A stretch of DNA of 64,000 bases from Dicyema japonicum (lineage: Eukaryota; Dicyemida; Rhombozoa; Dicyemidae). Below, one piece after another: positions 56,960-64,000 of this stretch. The number at the start of each line of letters is the position of its first letter. Position 1 is the stretch's first letter. The notes under the pieces were generated by a model. It did no database searches and was not told the DNA's origin. It saw nothing but the letters and a program-made list of their open reading frames with translations. Position numbers and translations under genes: made by a program. The stretch is from the NCBI GenBank assembly GCA_011109175.1, contig RDEW01000058.1, positions 68,033 to 132,032 of the forward strand, written 5' to 3'.

Positions 56960-56987
56960 CATAGTTTTTATCTACTCTTTTTCATCT

Positions 56988-57195
56988 TAATAGAGTAGCT
57001 TCACCTGATCCACTTCTCTCAGGTGGCAGGCTGGCACGAAAAAGGATCATTTACTTTCCCCCAATCCACCGGAAGGGTTCCTACAACTGCAAGTTCCGGA
57101 TGGACTCAGTTTCTGCAGCAGTGGAAACTGGACACACTTAACTACTAGCGTACTTTTAACTTCTTTCCCAGTGTATCCGGGGTTAATAATTACTC
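56988..57195 (+). repeat. SINE S1 body, copy next to the pogo element
   Basis: Contains ttaatagagtagcttcacctg, gcacgaaaaaggatcattta, cccaatccaccggaagggtt, cagtttctgcagcagtgga and the 3' end gtgtatccggggttaataa. It corresponds to the 60325-60700 copy in reverse orientation. Confidence 0.7.
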
Positions 57196-57249
57196 CTAGG
57201 ACCAATAATATGCCTCGACAACTTATAGTTTAGTCTTTATCTTTGATTT

Positions 57250-58440
57250 TAGTGAATTTTTATGGCAGATGAAACCAACAGTATCTATTCGCCCTTCCAG
57301 AGCTCCTTTCGCAAGCTAGAGAGTGGAGCCCGAAACTATCGATCTGTTCATTTCTCTGCCCAAGAAAGTTCCCAAACTATATTAGAGATGATCTTGTGCA
57401 ATGTCTCATTTTTGGAAGATGATTGGTCAATGAACATGTATGACAGTGTTGGTTTAAGGATTCAGAGCTTATCGAGAGCCCAACATCATCCAGTCTAAGT
57501 TATGAGCCCTGGGAAAAAGGAAATGATGCTTTTGATTAAAGTGGTAACGACGAGCTTCGTCGAAGACTTTTTCTCAAGAAAGTCCGGTAGGAAAACGTAG
57601 GATATCTTGACCAAAAGGCTTCCACCTGAAGAGCGATCTCCAACGCCGCCGACCTGAGACCCGTACCTCCGAGGCGTGTAAGAAGCTTGAATTGATTCCA
57701 ACTCGGATCTTCAAAGTGGATGTTTATAAGCAATTCATCTGATTTTTTCAATGTCCTATCCAGTGACAGGAAGTTGTCACGATGTTTGAAGCAGGGAGAA
57801 CATTGGAGAGTATATAGGAGTTTGGGCAAGCCGATGCTATTCTTCAAAAGAAAGAACACTGTATGAGCATCGAGTAAGGAGTTTCTCCGTAACTCTAGAG
57901 AGTTCATTCTCTTTTGTTAGCAGATGGCTCCGCAGTTCCTTTTCGTCAAGTGGGCACCCAAGAAAGTATGTTCGCTCCCTGGGTGCGACAGTAAATCCAG
58001 GTAATACCGAGTTGAAAGACTCGACAACGTTGGTAAAATCACTCTCCGAGTACGTGGTATTTATTAGCTCCGATTCATTATATTTATCTCAAGTCCGAGG
58101 TTTCGTAGTGCCGACATGGCATGTGACAAAATGTCATGAACTTTTCTCCACGGCCCTTTAATCGTGACGTCATCAAGATACCAGAGGTCTAGTAGTGTGT
58201 TGATAGAGCGAACAATTTCATCGATGGCCAGAGCAAAGAGAAGTGGACCAAGTGGGTCCCCTAGTTGGACTCCAGTCTCCGAACAGATTATCTTGTCACC
58301 GAAAACCAGTGAAGACTTGGTTCCATAAGCGAGGTAGACAAGTGGAATAAGTTCCGGGGTTCGCTTGCTTGTAGTTTCGAAAATTTTATCCCTCCATCAG
58401 TGAATTGAAGGCATTGAGATGTCCAGCTTGACCCAAAAAA
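57250..58440 (-). mobile_element. YLDD-type LINE: RT palm and thumb
   Basis: The minus strand encodes VQLGDPLGPLLFALAIDEIV and LWYLDDVTIKG, the RT catalytic motif of this LINE family (about 58.17-58.30 kb), then ALRNLGLR, and the thumb LLDAHTVFFLLKNSIGLPKL and LTRLGGTGLRSAALEI. It joins into one element the blocks seen separately at 27.5, 42.1 and 49.5 kb. A plus-strand 78-residue ORF at 57262-57498 overlaps its 3' end and is probably antisense noise. Stops and frameshifts are present. Confidence 0.8.
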
Positions 58441-59220
58441 ACACCTCGCACCATACACTGCCGCCTCGCATCTTTCCTAGTTTGTTCGTCTTTCTGTCCA
58501 AAAAAACACCTCGAACCATGCACTGCCCCTCGCATCTTCCATCATTAAATTAAAAATTTGTAAATTTTTTTACTTAAGTTGTTGAGTGTAACTTTCTAGA
58601 AATCTGAATTTCAACATTATGGTCTGGATATGCTGTCAACCTTGTACACGTGTATGTGCTGTCTCGGATCGTATTGCAGTCATGCAACTCAAGTTCAGAA
58701 CAAACCCAATTCTGTATTTCAATCACCAATGTCTATGCTCCGACCGCTACCCGGGTTGATGCCGCCCCGAAGAGCTCGATGTTTTCTAGTCATGTTTGAC
58801 TGGAACATATGACTCACTTTCGCCATCATATCCTACGTTCATTGGTTGTGACTGGTAGAGTTTGTAAAGTGAGGAAAACGGAGACTTGTATTGGATCGCA
58901 TTCCCAGAGCTGTGTTTCATTAGTCAAATAAAGCGAATCCTATTATTGCGAATACTGCCTTTGATCACCCAGCAAGACAAAATTACTGTGATTGTTCAAG
59001 TATGGATACAATGGGGACCTGATCAAAATATTCAACCAAGTCGACGATGTCGTGTGTAAAAGTAACGATAACCTTTATACGAAACTTAAGATCTTATGAT
59101 GGCCTCGAAACTTCCAGTGAACACAAACTAGCGATAACTCGATTCTCTTAGAGAGTATGTGTAAACCTGCAAGACGTGGAAACCCAAAGCTTGAAAGATT
59201 ATATATAATATAAAAATAAC
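58430..59220. other. Intergenic with a short tandem duplication
   Basis: A unit of about 43 bp, with ccaaaaaaacacctcg core, is duplicated at 58432-58474 and 58498-58540. The rest (58.55-59.2 kb) has only short unsupported ORFs. Confidence 0.45.
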
Positions 59221-60266
59221 ACCAGAGACCACGATCACACAAACTAACTAATCACGTGATCCCAGACGCTCTAGCAGGGACCTCATCTTAGCCCGAAAGT
59301 CCTCCCTCGTCTTCGCACAAGCACGTATCGGTCGAGTGACTGGACCTTCGCAGTCACGACGGCACACAACGTGGTTCATTTTTATTAAGGCTTCAAGAGG
59401 CATTGGTGGCTGGAGTTCTCCAGAAATCCAGCGTTCCGTGACTTTGGAGGCTCTTCTCCGGCTAGCCTCTATCTTCAAGACATTTGTCCAAGAGATGAGT
59501 GGACCCATATACCGCATGCATAAGAGATGCATGGTTCAATAAATTGTTTATATACAGTTCACAAAACAGAATGCTTTCCGATCTCCATAAGTCTGTGAGG
59601 CATTTCAGAACATTAGTTTTCTATTCGCATTTCGTCATTACGCTTTCAACATGGAGCGAGAATGACATATGCATGTCAAAAATCACCCCAAGGATCCTTT
59701 GGGATTTTCTGTAAGGACTAGCTTCATTGTTTGCCTTTACTTCAACCGTCAATCCACCCAGTTTCTTGTCTGAAGTAAATAGGGTTGTGACGGACTTTTT
59801 ACTGCTAGTAGTTAGGCGATTCTTCAATAGCCATTTGTCAACCCGGTCCAGATTTTCTTGCAATTTCAAAGTGGGAATCTGGATCTCCTGATTGCGTGAG
59901 GCAATGACGATGTCGTCGGCATAAGTTAAAATAATTTCATTTTTGGAGTCTGGAGTGAGAAGGTCCGCCATGAATAGATTGAATAAAACTGGAGACAAAA
60001 GGGATTTTTGGGGAAACTCGTTAAGGAGAAGCCGTGAAGTAGACCTTGACTGGCCAATGCAGACGCGTCCCCTTCGACCACTAAGGAAGTTAGCTAGCCA
60101 GAGTTTGAGCTTTCAGGGATCTTTGTTTGGTAAATTTTCCAAGTAAGAATCCGTATTGACACAGAGTCGAAAGCCTTGTGGACGTCTATGGAGCAAAGTA
60201 CAGTCATCATGTGTCCCGGTCTGTGCGAGAAACCATATCGTATAAAGTTAGTCAATGCCGATAAGT
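59221..60266 (-). mobile_element. Jockey-like LINE 3' half with YADD reverse transcriptase
   Basis: Minus-strand frames give TVLCSIDVHKAFDSV (RT motif with catalytic Asp), LSPVLFNLFMADLL, LTYADDIVIASRN, WLLKNRLTTSSKKSV, ILGVIFDMHMSFSLHV, then thumb and tail to LLERLGSRD near 59.25 kb. It is the opposite-strand relative of the 36-38 kb LINE. It abuts the right arm of the inverted repeat at 60267. Frame changes at about 60.0 and 59.62 kb show decay. Confidence 0.8.
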
Positions 60267-63108
60267 AGCTTCATCAGATCCACCTCGGTTTGTACAATCC
60301 GAATTTGATCACCAAGAGTAAGAATTTAATTTTTTAATTTATTAACCCCGGATACACCGAGAAAGAAGTTAAAGTAAACAACTAATTAAATGTATCCAGT
60401 TTCCACTTCTACAGAAACAGAGTCTATCCGGAATCAGCATAAAAGGTAAGACGTCCATTACATGCAGTTGTGGAATTCCCTCCAGTGGAGTGGGGAAGAG
60501 AAATGATTCTTTTTCGTGCTGCCCTGGAACTGGGCGTCACCTAGACAGGTAAATCACATGACGCCACTCTAATAGGAAGAGAGAGGAGGAACAAACCAGC
60601 AAGCAGGAAACTTCATCAATTAACCACGCAGCACAAGATGGCGCCACGCGGCTAATTTCAGGTCCCAACCGAGCCATAACCACAAGAATGCAAAAATTAC
60701 AAGAGTAAGAAAAATTCTCCTACAATAACTATATTAATTATATTATAAATTATTATATAAAATAAAATTTATATTTGGCGAACCTTGTTAATTAAGTTTA
60801 ATTTTAAATATGTTAATTAATGAAGCATTTATTCATTTTGTTAGTGTGTTCACATTCAATTATCACTGGAAGTTGTAGTGATATAAGTGCTCGAAGATAT
60901 ATTCTTGTAGTATTTAAAATTTTTCATATCACAGAGATTGGTATAACTGTGATTACGATGCTAATTATTATACAAAGTACATATCAGGGATATATTCGCT
61001 TAGTGTGCGAAACATAGCTATCCCTTCAGGGGAGAGTTTTGAAATTAGAAAGATGAACGTGATAGATTTGTATTACTGTAATATTCACTTACAGTTTTTG
61101 CAATATTGATTATAGCATCGAAACGATTGTTTCCACTGCTTTTCCGATCATTATAGAATTAATGTATTTTATATTTTAAATCGACAGAAACTTTTTAAAT
61201 TGTCACGGACTAATTTTCAGAGAAAAGGTACATAGAAATCGATTTCGCTACATCATTAACAAGTCTTCAATCTATGTGAGTTTATTATTAATTTATAGTC
61301 TTTTTCGCCGTTCTTCAATAATACAATCATTTACTATTGTAGCCACTAATGTTGTTTGGATGTCTAAGTATTTTTAATGTTAAATTAGTGTCCGTGTATT
61401 TTGTAGTGATGCAACAAACGACCCACAAGCGTATGTAGTATATTTAGCCTAGATATAAACCTGATGGGCAATATATTATTTGGACAGATTTGGTAAATTG
61501 TAGTTGCTTGATATTAATGTAATTAGGACAAAGAACCAATCAGCAGATCCTACTGGTAATTATTATTGTCATTTCAGACTGCAGTTCAATAAGATACTCC
61601 TCAAACAATGTGCTTGGAACGTGCGGATAGTTAATTAATGTTAACATGATTAGGGAATAAATGGATTTAGTTTTAAGATAATATTTTGTCATTATTAAGC
61701 ACTCTCGCCCTATGGCGTAGCATGCGGAACTTGAGAAACTAGTAACTAAGTCATCCTCCTTCACTTGCCCCTCTCATAGGCAAACTCACGTAGTCCTTCA
61801 AAATCGTCTCCCTCCCTTAGCGTCTCCTAATCCCCGTTTATTTGGTTAAATATTTTAACTTAACATTATTATTTATTCAGATTATTTCTATTTAATTTAT
61901 TTATTCATTTTTAAAAATTCATTTCCTCATTGCTCTCAATATTAATCAAATCTGAGAATTTTAAAAGTGCTCTAAAAACACTCAGATTTTAGTGACTTTA
62001 CTTTAAGGCTAACGTAAAGTGTGTTGAGCCTCTTGAACTATCTAAGAACCAACCACTGACACCAATTTTTATGTGAACAAACCTATTTAATAAATGATTA
62101 TCGAATTAATTAATTTTTAAAGAGGTCTTACTTTTCAACAGAATTGAAGAACCTCGTGGTCCTTGAGTTACATTCCCTTACGATAGTTGCTCTACCCCAG
62201 GAGACTCGAATATTTTTCCAGATCTACCTCTCTGTTCTTCTGAACTTTCACTCCTAACCTCGTATGGTTGTTGGGCCCGTCAGTATTAAATGTAGTCAAG
62301 GTTGACAGTCGTGTGAACCAGCCAGATTGAGACAAAGATGTCCCAAATTTAAGGACTAAAGGATCCCTAATCACTGTGATCTTTATTTGATTTAAAGATG
62401 GGAATACTGAATAACTGCTATGCTTGTGGCGTACTCTTTTACGGACTCTTTACTATCCATTATACTTGTTTTTCTATACAAATTTCTTCCTTACACGATT
62501 CATTAGTCCATCGGTCCTCTGCTGTTTTTATTCCCCTTAGCTTGGGCATGATCCTTATCCAGACAGAGAGGACGAATAGTTCTCTGCCTTCCACGAAGTC
62601 TTTACTTCCATTTTGGATGAAAAGACCTCCATAATTAGGCTGCAGGGTGTTATCCCATCAATAAGCCCAAAGTTGCCAGGGAGATTATATCACTTTGCAT
62701 GGGAGTCTGTTATTTATCTTTGCCAGTGGATGCATATGATTTTTTTCAGTTGACGTTTATGATATCCGTCAAATCTCTATAGATATACTCTCAGCATCCC
62801 CCAGTATTATTTATTAACCCCAGGCTTACAATCTACAATTAATGTCCGGAGAACGTCTGTTTGTGCCGATCAGGAGTGATGTATACCCTTTTCATAAGAC
62901 ACGTTGTGGCTGTGCATTGTTGAGAGTTGCACTGGATGCACAGGGTAGCAAATCCCTTTCCATTTTGTCGGATAAGGTCTTCAAGTGATGAAGGTATTAG
63001 TTTTTCTAGTTTCCCGAAATTACTTATAGTAGTGGCTGTTAAGGCCTGAATGTCCCGGATTCTTTGTCTGTTTGTCCAGGACAGATTCCCCATGTCGTAC
63101 AGGCATAG
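60267..63108 (-). repeat. Right arm of the inverted repeat
   Basis: Reverse-complement match of 37822-40265, with protein-level identity over long stretches (for example about 65 identical residues at 61764-61560 vs 39165-39370). It is longer than the left arm mainly because of the 376-bp SINE at 60325-60700. Confidence 0.85.
60314..60711 (-). mobile_element. Recently inserted SINE S1 with 11-bp target duplication
   Basis: aagagtaagaa is duplicated at 60314-60324 and 60701-60711. The insert 60325-60700 is absent from the left arm near 40.20 kb, which gives the empty site. Read on minus it starts with a GTGGTTATGGCTCGG head, carries the S1 body and ends gtgtatccggggttaataa plus an A-rich tail. 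Confidence 0.8.
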
Positions 63109-63117
63109 CTGAAGTTA

Positions 63118-64000
63118 AGTTATATCAGTATTTTCAATGTTAAATTAGTATCCGTGCAATGTGTTTGATGCATTTAAGATCCCAAAAGCGTATGAAGTTA
63201 TATTTAGCTTAGATATAAACCTGAAATGTATTATATTAATATGGACAGATTGGGCAAATTGTAGTTGTTTGATATTAATGTGATTAGGACATTGAACGTA
63301 TCAGCATATCGTACGGGTAATTATTATTGTCAAATCAGAGTGTAGTCCATTAAGAGACTCACAAAATGTGTATGGATTCTGCAGATAGTTAATTAATGAT
63401 AACATGATTAGGAAATAAATGGATTTTTTTAAAGATAATATTTTATCATTATTGAGCACTCTCGCCCTATGGCGTAGCATGTCCTTGCCCCTGTCATAGG
63501 CAAACTCACGTATTCCATCTAGATAGCCGTGGTGATCCACGTTTATTAATTAAATATTTTAACTTAACATTATTATTTATTCAAATTATTTCTATTTAAT
63601 TCATTTATTCATTTTTTATAATTCACTTCCTCATTGCTCTTAATATTAATCAAACCTTTCAAATCTCTATTCCAAGAACACTGTTAAACCGAAAAACAAA
63701 CTGCGACCCTGACAAATTTAATCAGGCACTCAGCTCGTTGGGATCTGGATGATCACGTTGGATCGGGCTCCCTCCGTTATTCCTTCGAATTAGGATCTCC
63801 AAGGGTGTCTGCATCATGTTCTTTATGGGATCATACTCTAGAAAAACAGCACTATCAAAGCTGACGTGATAAGTTTTTTTTTGCACTGTTGAAGAATTAA
63901 TTACTGACACCAATTTTGATGTGATCCAAACTGTTTAAGGGAATAATTATCAAATGAATAAGTTTAATTTCAAAAGGTTTTACTTTTCAACGGAATTGAA
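63118..64000 (-). repeat. Third, diverged copy of the inverted-repeat unit, running off the window
   Basis: Same orientation as the right arm and directly adjacent to it. Shares ttaaattagtNtccgtg, atatttagcNtagatataaacctga, gcactctcgccctatggcgtagcatg and caattccgttgaaaagtaaaacc with the arms, with more mismatches and an internal difference at 63.66-63.85 kb. Confidence 0.75.

Noticed and set aside
57262-57498. 78-residue plus ORF as a separate gene
   Set aside because: It overlaps the 3' part of the minus-strand LINE and has no recognised family; probably antisense.
58432-58540. CRISPR-like repeats
   Set aside because: Only two imperfect units in a eukaryotic repeat region; a simple tandem duplication.
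63722-63913. 63-residue minus ORF
   Set aside because: Lies in the diverged repeat copy C, with no protein-family support.

Overview
The window looks like a gene-plus-transposon landscape of a small parasitic metazoan. Host-type genes (axonemal dynein heavy chain, BAG6, RPB10, a RhoGAP, a LIM-homeobox factor, the proteasome deubiquitinase PSMD14, an ENPP phosphodiesterase, PAK1IP1, EXOSC7) are broken up by extremely short GT-AG introns, mostly 21-29 nt. The intergenic DNA is AT-rich and full of LINE, SINE and DNA-transposon relics. Axonemal dynein, an apterous/LHX2/9-type LIM-homeobox gene and ENPP point to an animal; introns this short are a known hallmark of dicyemid mesozoans. That identification is an inference: there is no rRNA or mitochondrial marker here.

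Layout. 0.39-14.9 kb (+): one dynein heavy chain gene. 15.5-15.9 (-): 3' scrap of a restriction-like-endonuclease LINE. 16.1-18.9 (-): BAG6. 19.5-19.8: a hAT-like MITE with an 8-bp target duplication. 20.5-21.6 (+): two tandem, diverged RPB10 (POLR2L) genes with the same intron. 22.3-22.9 (-): probable unrecognised spliced gene. 23.5-25.0 (-): RhoGAP gene. 25-28.7: repeats and a YLDD-type LINE (-). 28.75-29.55 (-): LIM-homeobox gene. 29.9-30.2: tRNA-derived SINE. 30.7-31.9 (+): PSMD14/RPN11. 33.0-33.5 and 35.1-36.0 (+): R2/R4/NeSL-like LINE 3' parts. 33.6-35.0 (-): ENPP. 36.0-38.1 (+): endonuclease/RT LINE whose start encodes a 2A-like motif. 37.8-40.3 (+) and 60.3-63.1 (-): arms of a large inverted repeat. 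40.5-42.75 (+): composite LINE. 42.9-44.0 (+): PAK1IP1. 44-49 kb: AT-rich, almost featureless. 49-53.5: SINEs, LINE scraps and a hAT-like transposase relic. 54.3-55.1 (+): EXOSC7/RRP42-like gene with internal stops. 55.6-57.0: internally deleted pogo/Tigger element. 57-60.3: SINE and two LINEs (-). 63.1-64: third copy of the inverted-repeat unit.

The genes are unrelated housekeeping or developmental genes placed by chance; there is no operon-like organisation. Many exons need a one-base shift at homopolymer runs to follow the protein family, so either the assembly carries residual indel errors or some genes are decaying. Gene models below were made by eye from conserved-family matches and GT-AG junctions; exact exon ends are approximate unless stated.
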